Below, piece by piece: positions 9,412 through 17,608 of a stretch of DNA of 64,000 nt. Made by a program: the position numbers and the translations under genes. Location: assembly GCF_042682785.1 (NCBI RefSeq), contig NZ_JBHUIB010000002.1:62001-126000 (forward strand). The letters run 5' to 3'. This DNA comes from Thalassotalea_F euphylliae. GTDB taxonomy: Bacteria; Pseudomonadota; Gammaproteobacteria; Enterobacterales; Alteromonadaceae. The notes under the pieces were generated by a model. The model was not told where the DNA came from and searched no databases. It saw only the letters and a list, made by a program, of their open reading frames with translations. Each line of letters begins with the position of its first letter. Position 1 is the first letter of the stretch.

Positions 9412-9894
9412 TTAGTGCCTTTGCGTATTGTTAATTTGTAAGACCATTGATAAGTGGGTATCTGTAACTCCTGACACGACAAATTGGTGTGCAAGGTATA
9501 ACTGTATTGCTTTGTTTGTTTTTTGCACTGACAAACGGAGGGTCTTGATGTTTTTCGCAAAACAATAGTTGATAAGCCATCGCAGTACATTGGAACCATG
9601 TCCTTTATTTCTGTATTGAGGACAAATAATGAAATCTACGATCAATAATTCACTGTCTGACTCATTGAGTACAATTAATCCTAATGTTTGCCCCGAGGAC
9701 TGAATAAGGTACTTATGTAACATTGGCCATGCGCTGTGATAACTCGCAAGCATTCCTGCGTACTGGCTCTCAACAAGTTGCGAGGCCAACTCCTTGGGAA
9801 GTTCCGGTAGCGTCATTGCCAAATTTTCTCGCCAAATATTAGCTAATAACGCATTTTCGACCGTGTTTTCTTTACTAACAAACGTAAACTTCAT
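9412..9894 (-). CDS. GNAT-family N-acetyltransferase
   Basis: 160 residues. The acetyl-CoA loop is visible as CPQYRNKGHGSNVLRWL (motif A, Q/R-x-x-G-x-G/A), with the strand LLIVDFIICPQ before it and the C-terminal part TLRLSVQKTNKAIQLYLAHQF after it. Fold and reaction type are clear; the substrate is unknown. It lies downstream of the tail-collar gene, but a terminator hairpin (9901-9926) sits between, so it may depend on read-through or its own promoter. Confidence 0.85.
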   Translation of the reverse strand: MKFTFVSKENTVENALLANIWRENLAMTLPELPKELASQLVESQYAGMLASYHSAWPMLHKYLIQSSGQTLGLIVLNESDSELLIVDFIICPQYRNKGHGSNVLRWLINYCFAKNIKTLRLSVQKTNKAIQLYLAHQFVVSGVTDTHLSMVLQINNTQRH

Positions 9895-9900
9895 CTATCA

Positions 9901-9926
9901 GAAAAAGGAGCGAAAGCTCCTTTTTT
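9901..9926 (-). terminator. Terminator overlapping the stop of the tail-collar gene
   Basis: AAAAAGGAGC-GAAA-GCTCCTTTTTT: a 5-bp GC-rich core plus A/T extension with T runs in both directions. It overlaps the TAA of the gene at 9925. Confidence 0.85.
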
Positions 9927-10473
9927 AGTTTCGTGATGGGAATATACCAACGAGCGCGATAATAAAATTTATCGCCAAGTAAGGCGGTATATTGGTTTGG
10001 GCTTGCCCTCCACCAGTATTCGCTGCAGTTGCCTCTATTGAATTGGGGTGCATGTCGGTTGTAGGTGCTTGAGTTGAATAGGTCGCAGAATAAAAGCCTG
10101 CATCATTCGACCATGAATTTCCTGCGGCGGTGTTAGCGTCTCCAGGGCTATTATTTGATTTAGCTTTTGCGTCAATAACGTGTGTATGTGAAGGCATCTG
10201 AGCAGCGGTCAATACGACGTCTTCTGTTCCTCCTTTTTGACCAAGGTTATAGGGAGATAATCCCGGCCCATTGCCTTGAGCGGTTGGAAACCTGCCTCGC
10301 AAGTCGGGTAATCCAAAAGTTGTTCTGCCATCGCCACCGTATGTCGTACCTAAAATTGAAAACAGTGCGCTATTTGAAGCTATTGAGAGTAGTTGACCAT
10401 GGCAAAATGCCCAGCCTCTGGGGGCAAAATTGCCTGCAAACATAGTAATTTGGCCAATAAACGGTTCAGACAT
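9925..10473 (-). CDS. Phage tail-collar domain protein (MdpB/microcystin-dependent type)
   Basis: 182 residues. It starts MSEPFIGQITMFAGNFAPRG, followed by WAFCHGQLLSI, TYGGDGRTTFGLPDLRGR and AAQMPSHTH, the standard signature of the collar domain found in short tail fibres and in the free-standing bacterial MdpB-like proteins. The C-terminus is NIPPYLAINFIIALVGIFPSRN. No other phage structural genes lie nearby. It sits instead in a minus-strand cluster with a twin-arginine-type DUF6916-like protein and a PEP-CTERM protein, suggesting a cell-surface role rather than a prophage remnant (inference). Confidence 0.9.
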   Translation of the reverse strand: MSEPFIGQITMFAGNFAPRGWAFCHGQLLSIASNSALFSILGTTYGGDGRTTFGLPDLRGRFPTAQGNGPGLSPYNLGQKGGTEDVVLTAAQMPSHTHVIDAKAKSNNSPGDANTAAGNSWSNDAGFYSATYSTQAPTTDMHPNSIEATAANTGGGQAQTNIPPYLAINFIIALVGIFPSRN

Positions 10474-10569
10474 GTAACTTTCCTCTTATTTACTTATTTG
10501 TTGTCGTTGGCTAAGTAAATTTATGGAAGTAACTCATTTACTACCGCAGCCGCTCTGTAATTTTCTGTG

Positions 10570-10953
10570 TTATTTTAGTAGGCAAAATGTGCTTATTAGT
10601 TTGCCTTTTTCACTGTTACTTTGCTCAACCCTAATAAATTCTGAGTCGAACGATTTTAAATGCGTAGCACTGCAAAGTCCTTCGCTAATGTCCGAATCGT
10701 TTGTTTCAAACACTAAGGTAAATTGCTGAGTTTGTTTATCCTCTTTAACGTCTCTCAGTTCTGCAAGCGTTACTTTCGAGGAAATACCTTCCGCTCGGAG
10801 ATAAAATGAATCTCCCACTTTCTTTTGGTAACGTGCAATTGCATCATCTTTGTTAGATGTTTGTGCGAAGGATGTGGCTGCAAATATTTTGTTTGAGCCT
10901 ATAGCAACGGCCGATACGGCTGAAGCTACTAGAAATTTTCGTCTATTAATCAT
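10570..10953 (-). CDS. DUF6916-like exported protein with Tat-type signal
   Basis: 127 residues. The N-terminus MINRRKFLVASAVSAVAIG has the twin-arginine-like RRKFL pattern and a hydrophobic stretch. The rest (DSFYLRAEGISSKVTLAELRDV, QFTLVFETNDS) resembles the small beta-rich DUF6916 proteins that accompany tail-collar proteins; this is from memory and moderately sure. It sits between the PEP-CTERM gene (11 bases away) and the collar gene (about 97 bases), all on one strand. No function is known. Confidence 0.7.
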   Translation of the reverse strand: MINRRKFLVASAVSAVAIGSNKIFAATSFAQTSNKDDAIARYQKKVGDSFYLRAEGISSKVTLAELRDVKEDKQTQQFTLVFETNDSDISEGLCSATHLKSFDSEFIRVEQSNSEKGKLISTFCLLK

Positions 10954-10964
10954 GTTGTTCTCCG

Positions 10965-11693
10965 TTAGCGACGAATTTTAATCAGTCCCATGCTTAACAG
11001 CGACAACATCAATAACGCGATTATATTGGGTTCAGGTATTTGGTTTGGTGGCGGCACACTAGAGTCCTGGGTATTTATTGTTAGTGTTGAATACACCAAC
11101 TGAAAACCGTTCCCCTGACTTTCTTGAGATTGGCCCGCACCAGGTCCAAACAATGGCGTGATAAGGCCAGAGCCACCAACATCTAGGTTTACTGTATAAG
11201 AACCGTCCACTAAGGCAGCTAAGTCTGCTGCACTTAGATTTAACGTGAATACGTTGTATTGACTATCCTGCGTATTTGCTGCTTCAAACAGGCCATCTAA
11301 TGCGGTTGTTTTATCTGAACCATCTACGGAGAAAGCATCTAATTGGCTTCCAGAAGAACCAGAATCAAGATCCCAAATGCCAAACGATAGAGAAGCACTC
11401 AAAATCGTGTCGACTATGGCGCCATAACTGAATGTCCATGAAACGTTCGGTGCATCAAGCGGTGGCGGTGTGCCAAAGGGAGGTGCGGCATCTAATCCAT
11501 AGGGGTCTAAAAAAGGAGCCGGACCGGTCTGTTGGCCATCAATATCGGGTAACGCATATATGTTACCGTCTACTAATGTGTTTCCATCATTCCCCACTGA
11601 AACTGAAATCAGTCCCGCGTGCGCTTGGTTGACTGCTAGACAAAAGGCGAGAACGAGAATTAGCACGAGATTATTATGTATTGCCGTATTCAT
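10965..11693 (-). CDS. PEP-CTERM sorting-signal protein
   Basis: 242 residues with a signal peptide (about 1-26) and a C-terminus of PEP motif (IPEPNIIALLML), hydrophobic helix and RR tail, the exosortase recognition signal. The middle is rich in Ser, Gly, Asp and Ala, with beta-strand text (VSWTFSYGAIVDTILSASLSFGIWD), typical of low-complexity surface proteins. An exosortase/EpsH system must exist elsewhere in the genome. It is the first gene of the cluster with the DUF6916-like and tail-collar genes. Confidence 0.9.
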   Translation of the reverse strand: MNTAIHNNLVLILVLAFCLAVNQAHAGLISVSVGNDGNTLVDGNIYALPDIDGQQTGPAPFLDPYGLDAAPPFGTPPPLDAPNVSWTFSYGAIVDTILSASLSFGIWDLDSGSSGSQLDAFSVDGSDKTTALDGLFEAANTQDSQYNVFTLNLSAADLAALVDGSYTVNLDVGGSGLITPLFGPGAGQSQESQGNGFQLVYSTLTINTQDSSVPPPNQIPEPNIIALLMLSLLSMGLIKIRR

Positions 11694-11866
11694 TCACTAT
11701 CCTTAACGGGAAGTGACCCGTATTTGTTTGTCGGCAATAAAAGCATAAATCATACCGTTGTATAAAAAACAATCAGTTACGGTTTGGTGTTTAACAAGGT
11801 GTAAATAACCCAGACACTTTTGTGAAGGGTTAAAAACATAACAATATAGAAAAATAGGAATGGAGT

Positions 11867-12535
11867 TTGACTAAGCAACTCATAATCGCTGTCTTGATAT
11901 TTAGCGCTGGCTATTTGCTTGGCTATCTGCAAAGCGGCAAACAAGAAAAGGTCGTTCATCAGACAGACGGAAACGCTATTAATACTTTGGATAAAGAGTC
12001 AGTTGCTGCTTCCGCGCAAGACGAAATGACTAATCTCGCGGCAATCAATGCCAAGATCGGTAACGTTGATAGCGACAGTTCAGACGCTACATTAGTTGAT
12101 AAAGTGAATACATTTAACGTCAATTCTACAAAAGGTCTGCTGAGGACTGCTCAAGCACAAGGCGATGGTGGCGAAGAAAACTTTTTCTTATCTGCTATAA
12201 AAAACACGGACAGTACGAGAGAAGATAAGCTAAATGCCATTGAAAATCTGCTTTCCGAATCTTCTCCACAAGGGGTTGCAAGCGCGTTAGGAGACGAAGA
12301 TCCACTCGTTCGAGAGCATGCTGTTGGCGCGTTAGCATCTATTGGTAGTGGAGAGTCAATTTTAATTTTGGGTCAGGTGGCACTGAGCGATCCAGAGAGT
12401 TTTATAAGGCAAAGAGCCGTGGAGGCCTTAGCCGAGTTGTCTCACGACGACAATGCTCAGCGATTTGTTGAATATGTTGCACAATACGATCCAGACCAAG
12501 ATTTAAGAGCGTTTAGCCAATCGTTACTGAAGTGA
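11867..12535 (+). CDS. Membrane-anchored HEAT-repeat protein
   Basis: 222 residues from a TTG start with AGGA six bases upstream; no ATG in frame fits. It has an N-terminal membrane anchor (LIIAVLIFSAGYLLGYL), an acidic low-complexity linker (about 30-95) and a HEAT-repeat array at about 110-222 (DPLVREHAVGALASIG, DPESFIRQRAVEALAELS, DPDQDLRAFSQSLLK). HEAT arrays bind protein partners; the partner is unknown. Its stop codon abuts directly the stop of the convergent hydroxylase-like gene with no base between. Confidence 0.8.
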   Translation: MTKQLIIAVLIFSAGYLLGYLQSGKQEKVVHQTDGNAINTLDKESVAASAQDEMTNLAAINAKIGNVDSDSSDATLVDKVNTFNVNSTKGLLRTAQAQGDGGEENFFLSAIKNTDSTREDKLNAIENLLSESSPQGVASALGDEDPLVREHAVGALASIGSGESILILGQVALSDPESFIRQRAVEALAELSHDDNAQRFVEYVAQYDPDQDLRAFSQSLLK

Positions 12536-13132
12536 TTATACGCTTTGTGACTGTGCAAATTGAGACATCAACCAATCATTCACGTCGGCATCTATGACGA
12601 GGTGAATTCGATCAGTCTCGCCCTTATTTAATACGTGATGCGGTCGTGTAAAATTCAAATAAAAGCATTCACCTTCCGCCATGACTTTCCTGTTTCCATT
12701 GAGATAAAACATCACCTGCTTATTCGTAAAAATAGGAATATGGAGCCTAACCGTACCGTCTTCTATTGATAAATCATAATCTGAGTGCTCTTTAATTCTT
12801 GAGCCAGGCGTTAACTTCATGAGCCTTACTGATTTCAAATAACATTTAAAATATTGAAGCGCTTGGTGAAAGCAGGGGAGGTTACCTAGTATTGGTGTGT
12901 TTTCAAAATGTGCTGCGGAAGGATCAGAAAATGCTTGTCTAATTGGGTGGGTTTCACCGACGGGAGCCCTCAATGTAATAATGTTCCAGCTACCTTCATA
13001 GTTGTGGCGAACAAAATGGTCTATCCATGACGCATCATCCAATTGCAGTAGCTCTTGTTGAAGGTGTATCGCGTTGAATTTGCAGGGTAATTTCAACGCG
13101 TCTGCTTCAGTAAAGCGATTAGCTTTTTGCAT
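12536..13132 (-). CDS. Aspartyl/asparaginyl beta-hydroxylase family protein
   Basis: 198 residues from the ATG at 13132, which has AGGA at good distance; the frame also allows an ATG at 13183 (215 residues). The Fe(II)/2-oxoglutarate cupin core is visible: RIKEHSDYDLSIEDGTVRLHIPIFT supplies the first His, YLNFTRPHHVLNKG the distal His, and DRIHLVIDADVNDWL the family ending. Members hydroxylate Asp/Asn in proteins or free amino acids, or act in peptide biosynthesis; the substrate here is unknown. It is not in an operon. Confidence 0.85.
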   Translation of the reverse strand: MQKANRFTEADALKLPCKFNAIHLQQELLQLDDASWIDHFVRHNYEGSWNIITLRAPVGETHPIRQAFSDPSAAHFENTPILGNLPCFHQALQYFKCYLKSVRLMKLTPGSRIKEHSDYDLSIEDGTVRLHIPIFTNKQVMFYLNGNRKVMAEGECFYLNFTRPHHVLNKGETDRIHLVIDADVNDWLMSQFAQSQSV

Positions 13133-13251
13133 AGTTGATTCCTGCTCTATTTTCCTACTCATCAAGCCTTTCAAACGCTTCATGGCTGTGAGTAGCTAGT
13201 TTCTTCACTATCAAAATGGGGTGAGATAATAGTGTTTGAACAGACCTCGGT

Positions 13252-15057
13252 TTAAGAACTTGGTTCTCCTACCCATTGGCAGCTTTTGTCATATTCCTGC
13301 ACTTTGTTCCGGCCGTCGTCTTTCGCTTGGTACAAAGCTATGTCTGAGCGTTTGTATAGATCGTCATAGTTTGCATGGCTCATATTACCGACAGATACGC
13401 CAATGCTTGCAGTTATGGGGCTATCGCAAGGGGTACGCATTTGCTCTATCGCTTTTCGTACGCGATCAGCAAATGTAAGCGCAGACGCTTTGTCCGAATC
13501 TAATAGTAGTATTGCAAACTCTTCACCACCAATTCGGGCAAACATATCTTCTTTTCTACACAATGACTTTACGGTATTCGCTATATTGATAAGGACTTCA
13601 TCGCCAATATCGTGACCAAAGTTGTCGTTAATCGCTTTAAAGAAGTCGATATCGATAAGGAGAAATGCAATGTTGATGTCTTGCCCTTGGTAAGCTGCTA
13701 GCTTTCTATCAATAAATCGCCTGTTGCCAATGCCGGTTAAAGGGTCTGTTTCTGAGGCGACGATAAGCGCCTGGTTTTTCACTTCTAATCTCAACATTGC
13801 CTGTTTTCTTAGACTCAATACAAGAAACAGCACCAAGCACACTAGAGAAAACACGATGGCAGCGAAAAGGTACAGCGAGGAGTGGCGAGATTCGCGCTCT
13901 TTTTGCAGAACATCTTCCTGAAGCTTAATAAAATCTCGCTCTATTTGCAGTTGGCGTTCAAGTTTTTTGATGATCCCTTCCTGTGTAAAAGGCTGAATGG
14001 TATTGCGCCGTTCAATATATTCCGCCTGTACCTTTGCCGCAGCCTCAAAGTTACTTAGTTTTAACTCAAGTTTGGCCAGGTTTTCATACAGCGCCATCTC
14101 GCTTTCTACAGACGTTTTGTTCTTAACTTCGACAATACCATTACGGTATACCTCGATAGCTTCATCAAATCTTTCGAGTTCAGTTAACAATTGCGCAAGA
14201 CCAAGAAACGCAGAAGCAACAGCGGGCGGGTAAGCACTCCCTTTTGGATCACTGATCACAAAACGGTATAGAGCAATCGCTTTGTCTGTTAGTTCAAGTT
14301 CCTTGTAAACATGGGCTAAATTTACGCTGGCTTCGCTGTAGGTGAAGTCACTAATTCTTGCTTCATCTGACAGGACAAACTCTAATATGGTTTGCGCATC
14401 GGCAATTTGCTGGTTTTTAAGATACGAAATACCTAGGCCTGTTCTGGCATTCATTTCCATATCAATATTCTTTGTAGACTGGTGAATTTCAATCGATTGC
14501 TTGAAATAATTTGCCGCTTCTAGATAGTCGCCTTGCGCGATAAGTACGTTGCCAAGGTTGTTGTAAACCATCGCCATATCGGTGGGCTGATCACTCAACT
14601 TGGCAAACCTAAGTGCTTCAATGTAGAACTTCATCGCATTGTCATAATCGATGATTAGTTCATAAAAAACTCCCATAGCACGGTTAGACACTGAGATTAA
14701 GTGAGGATCTTCGATAACATTAGCAACATTGATAGCCTTGGTGAGGTGTGAGTATGCGGCTTCATTTAAGCCTTGGTACATTTGTGCTTGACCAAGCAGG
14801 CGCAAGGCAATAGCTCTGCTATGGTCATCGTTATGCTCTATCGCCAGTGGTATAGTTTGTTCAGCATAGTGAGCAGAAAGCTGTGGGTCACTATACAAGT
14901 ACTCTAAGGTCAACTTATTGAGTATGGTCATCCGTTGCTTGTCACTTGAGGGAAGATCAATAAGTTGAAGTTTCAACGACTCTGCAGTGTCCGCATAGGC
15001 GTTAAATATGTGCGATGCGATTGTCATGACTATAAAAAGTGTCACTCGATAAAGCAT
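13252..15057 (-). CDS. TPR-containing diguanylate cyclase
   Basis: 601 residues: signal peptide (to about 22), periplasmic TPR array (for example NNLGNVLIAQGDYLEAANYFKQS) to about 360, coiled coil, membrane helix (SLYLFAAIVFSLVCLVLFLVL, about 388-408) and a GGDEF domain. DIDFFKAINDNFGHDIGDE is the metal/substrate helix, GGEEF (510-514) is the complete active site, and RKED five residues upstream is an inhibitory I-site. It should make c-di-GMP with product inhibition. Same design as the genes at 4345 and 30680. Monocistronic. Confidence 0.92.
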   Translation of the reverse strand: MLYRVTLFIVMTIASHIFNAYADTAESLKLQLIDLPSSDKQRMTILNKLTLEYLYSDPQLSAHYAEQTIPLAIEHNDDHSRAIALRLLGQAQMYQGLNEAAYSHLTKAINVANVIEDPHLISVSNRAMGVFYELIIDYDNAMKFYIEALRFAKLSDQPTDMAMVYNNLGNVLIAQGDYLEAANYFKQSIEIHQSTKNIDMEMNARTGLGISYLKNQQIADAQTILEFVLSDEARISDFTYSEASVNLAHVYKELELTDKAIALYRFVISDPKGSAYPPAVASAFLGLAQLLTELERFDEAIEVYRNGIVEVKNKTSVESEMALYENLAKLELKLSNFEAAAKVQAEYIERRNTIQPFTQEGIIKKLERQLQIERDFIKLQEDVLQKERESRHSSLYLFAAIVFSLVCLVLFLVLSLRKQAMLRLEVKNQALIVASETDPLTGIGNRRFIDRKLAAYQGQDINIAFLLIDIDFFKAINDNFGHDIGDEVLINIANTVKSLCRKEDMFARIGGEEFAILLLDSDKASALTFADRVRKAIEQMRTPCDSPITASIGVSVGNMSHANYDDLYKRSDIALYQAKDDGRNKVQEYDKSCQWVGEPSS

Positions 15058-15233
15058 AGATTTATATAGTATTTTTTAGTATCGATGCTTTGATACTAAT
15101 GCAATACCGCGCCATTGGCTAATAAAAGCACAATTTGTTTTTGAGCTTTAACATGCCATTAGGTTACTTTTTGGCGTTATGATCAGGTTGGGGCAATTAA
15201 ATTAAACGTTATTTAAAGTGGCGCTTTATAAAA

Positions 15234-15264
15234 TAAAAAAACGCTGACATACGGTCAGCGCTTT
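15234..15264 (-). terminator. Terminator after the TonB receptor
   Basis: Stem GCGCTGAC/GTCAGCGT with a five-base loop followed on the minus strand by seven T. Confidence 0.85.
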
Positions 15265-15287
15265 TGGGGTAGTCAATAAGCAAGAGC

Positions 15288-17372
15288 CTAGAAAGAGTAG
15301 GTCAGGCTCACTTTACCGTTAATCGGCGCACCGTAGTAACCAACATTGTAAAGGCTGTTGATGTACTTCTCATCAGTTACGTTGTTGATATTGGCTTGTG
15401 CAACAAGCTGGTCGTTAATGTCCCAACGAACGAATGCGTTAAGTAGCAAATAAGAATCTTGTTTGATATTGAAGTCAACATTCTTTGTGTCTGATTGCCA
15501 TTTACCACCTAAGCCAATTTGCACTTCAGGTAGTTGAGGCAATGTGTAGTCAACAGCAAAATTGATGGTGTCGTTAGGGTTCCACTCGTGCGTATCTTCA
15601 CCATCTTCATCTTCTACTTCAACGTGTGTATAGCCAATAACAGCATTCAAGTTGTCTGTCAGGCGGCCAACTACCTCGATTTCAACACCTTTGGATTCAA
15701 CATTAACGCCTTTGTAATAGTTTCTTCCATCAGGTCGAACACCAGCGAAGGCCGCTAGGTCATCTTGCTCTGCGGTAAATACCGCAAATGTTGTCAGTAA
15801 ACGGTCGTCTAACCATTGCGCTTTTAAACCAGCTTCTACGTTAATGCCTTTAGTTGGATCTAAAAAGTAACCGTCAAAGTCGTAACGCTCTTGTGGTTGG
15901 TAAATATCTGAGTAGCTAACGTACGCATTTACATCTTCTGTAATGGCATATGTGGCACCGATGTATGGACTGATTTCGTCTTCATCGTTGTCAACTTCTA
16001 CACCACTATTTAGACCCTCTCGTTCAAAGTCGATTGCGTTGAAACCAGCGATAACGAAAAGATCGTCATTAACATTGATTTTTGTTGAGCCAAAGATACG
16101 GTTTAAGGTGAGATCAATATCTGCGTACTCGGTTTTTGGACCCCATTCTGGTTCTGGAATAGCATCCATTTCATATGGAAATGCTGGCGTCGGGCCGAAT
16201 CCTGATAGCGGGGCATACGTGTGCGACACTTTTGTGCTTTTCGAAGAGCTTGCACCTAGCGTTAGCTCATGGGTGCGACCGAACAATGAATAGTCACCAA
16301 TAACGTTGATGTCGAATAAGTCTGCTTCAAAGTCGTCGTCGTAACGGCCTGGCCAGCCCGATAGTCCTAAACCTGTTTCTTTATCAATCGCGCCGAAAAC
16401 GTAGAACAATTTGGCAGGGTCTTCAGACTTACGGTAATTGTATGTCGTTTTTACTTCCCAGTTGTTATCAAACACATAGGTATACTCAACAAAAGCGCTG
16501 GTATTTTCCGTATCCCATGTTGTCCACTCTTGAGCCGTACTGGCACTCTCGTCAAACTCTGCTTGTGTGCCGTCGGTGTGATTTAGAACTAGGCCACCCC
16601 ACATATTGCCGTCTGTGTTGGCATCTTGATATGAGAAACCTACAGTTAACGTAGAATTGTCAGTCAACTGACCATCAACTACGCCATATACAAACGCGCG
16701 ATCATTTTCTAACCCATCAAGGTACGACTCTGAATCTTCAACCGCGACGACAACACGGCCTGCCCAGCTGCCACTGTCTGTTAAAAGGGCAGAGTAATCT
16801 GCTTGTAAACGTTTGAAGCTGTCTGAACCAATAGACACGCCAATTTCGCCTTCGTTTTCATTGGTAGGGCGTTTTCGTACGTAATTAATGGTACCAGCAG
16901 CATTACCTACACCGGTTAATAAGCCATTGGCACCGCGAATGACTTCAATTGATTCATAAGCATAAGATTCCATTGGACCCGTAACAATTCCCCAGTTATT
17001 GGGCATGCCAACACCGTCGATTTGTGTGTTTTTAATATCAAAGCCACGTGATGTGTAGTTGGTGCGGTTTGTTTCCCATTCTTCTACGGTTAAACCTGTT
17101 GCTAGCTTTAGCGCGTCATTCAAATTGGTTGCTGCAAAGCTCTCAATTAAATCAGATGAAATGACACTGATTGATTGAGGTGTTTCATTAAGCTCCATGG
17201 TTAAGCCCGTAGCGCCTTTACTTACGCGGTCAGAGCGAACACCAACAATGAGAATATTTTCAACATCTTCAATGTTATTTGCACCAGTTTGTTGGTTGGC
17301 ATTTGCAGCTTGTGCGTTTATTCCCATCGCAAGAACTAAGCTCGAAAGAGCAAAAGTACGGTTAAGTTTCAT
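15288..17372 (-). CDS. TonB-dependent siderophore receptor
   Basis: 694 residues from the ATG at 17372, which starts a clear signal peptide (MKLNRTFALSSLVLAMGINAQAANA); the frame is open for 96 codons more but without signal features. Plug domain about 30-170: DVENILIVG (TonB-box region), NETPQSISVISSDLIES, TQIDGVGMP, EVIRGANGLLTGVGNAAGTINYVRKRP. The barrel ends GKVSLTYSF with terminal Phe. The plug is of the FoxA/FpvA/FhuE class for ferric siderophores; the ligand is not known. A strong Fur box lies in its upstream region and a PepSY protein is divergent, so this is an iron-uptake locus. Confidence 0.93.
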   Translation of the reverse strand: MKLNRTFALSSLVLAMGINAQAANANQQTGANNIEDVENILIVGVRSDRVSKGATGLTMELNETPQSISVISSDLIESFAATNLNDALKLATGLTVEEWETNRTNYTSRGFDIKNTQIDGVGMPNNWGIVTGPMESYAYESIEVIRGANGLLTGVGNAAGTINYVRKRPTNENEGEIGVSIGSDSFKRLQADYSALLTDSGSWAGRVVVAVEDSESYLDGLENDRAFVYGVVDGQLTDNSTLTVGFSYQDANTDGNMWGGLVLNHTDGTQAEFDESASTAQEWTTWDTENTSAFVEYTYVFDNNWEVKTTYNYRKSEDPAKLFYVFGAIDKETGLGLSGWPGRYDDDFEADLFDINVIGDYSLFGRTHELTLGASSSKSTKVSHTYAPLSGFGPTPAFPYEMDAIPEPEWGPKTEYADIDLTLNRIFGSTKINVNDDLFVIAGFNAIDFEREGLNSGVEVDNDEDEISPYIGATYAITEDVNAYVSYSDIYQPQERYDFDGYFLDPTKGINVEAGLKAQWLDDRLLTTFAVFTAEQDDLAAFAGVRPDGRNYYKGVNVESKGVEIEVVGRLTDNLNAVIGYTHVEVEDEDGEDTHEWNPNDTINFAVDYTLPQLPEVQIGLGGKWQSDTKNVDFNIKQDSYLLLNAFVRWDINDQLVAQANINNVTDEKYINSLYNVGYYGAPINGKVSLTYSF

Positions 17373-17488
17373 GTTATACCTTCGTGTTTTATGTAATTTT
17401 CCACTGATTAGCTGTTGAAAAATCAATGGTTTTATCTGTTGTGTTCCATTCGGCGCAATATTATATAAACACTGACAATAAATATGCA

Positions 17489-17507
17489 AATAATAACTAT
17501 TATCATT
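17489..17507. promoter_or_regulatory. Fur box
   Basis: The minus-strand reading AATGATAATAGTTATTATT closely fits the 19-bp Fur consensus GATAATGATAATCATTATC family (repeated NATWAT hexamers). It lies between the divergent TonB receptor and PepSY genes and could repress both in iron-replete cells. Confidence 0.8.
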
Positions 17508-17608
17508 TGTGTTTATTTTCTTGTGTTGTTCCGTCAAGGTCATTACTATGCTTGCCACATCACGAAAATTTATGTTTTTCACATAAAGTCGCTGGCTAGG
17601 AGGGTGGT

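Noticed and set aside
9925..10473. Prophage remnant suggested by the tail-collar gene
   Set aside because: No integrase, capsid or tail genes nearby; free-standing collar proteins with DUF6916-like partners are a known bacterial arrangement.
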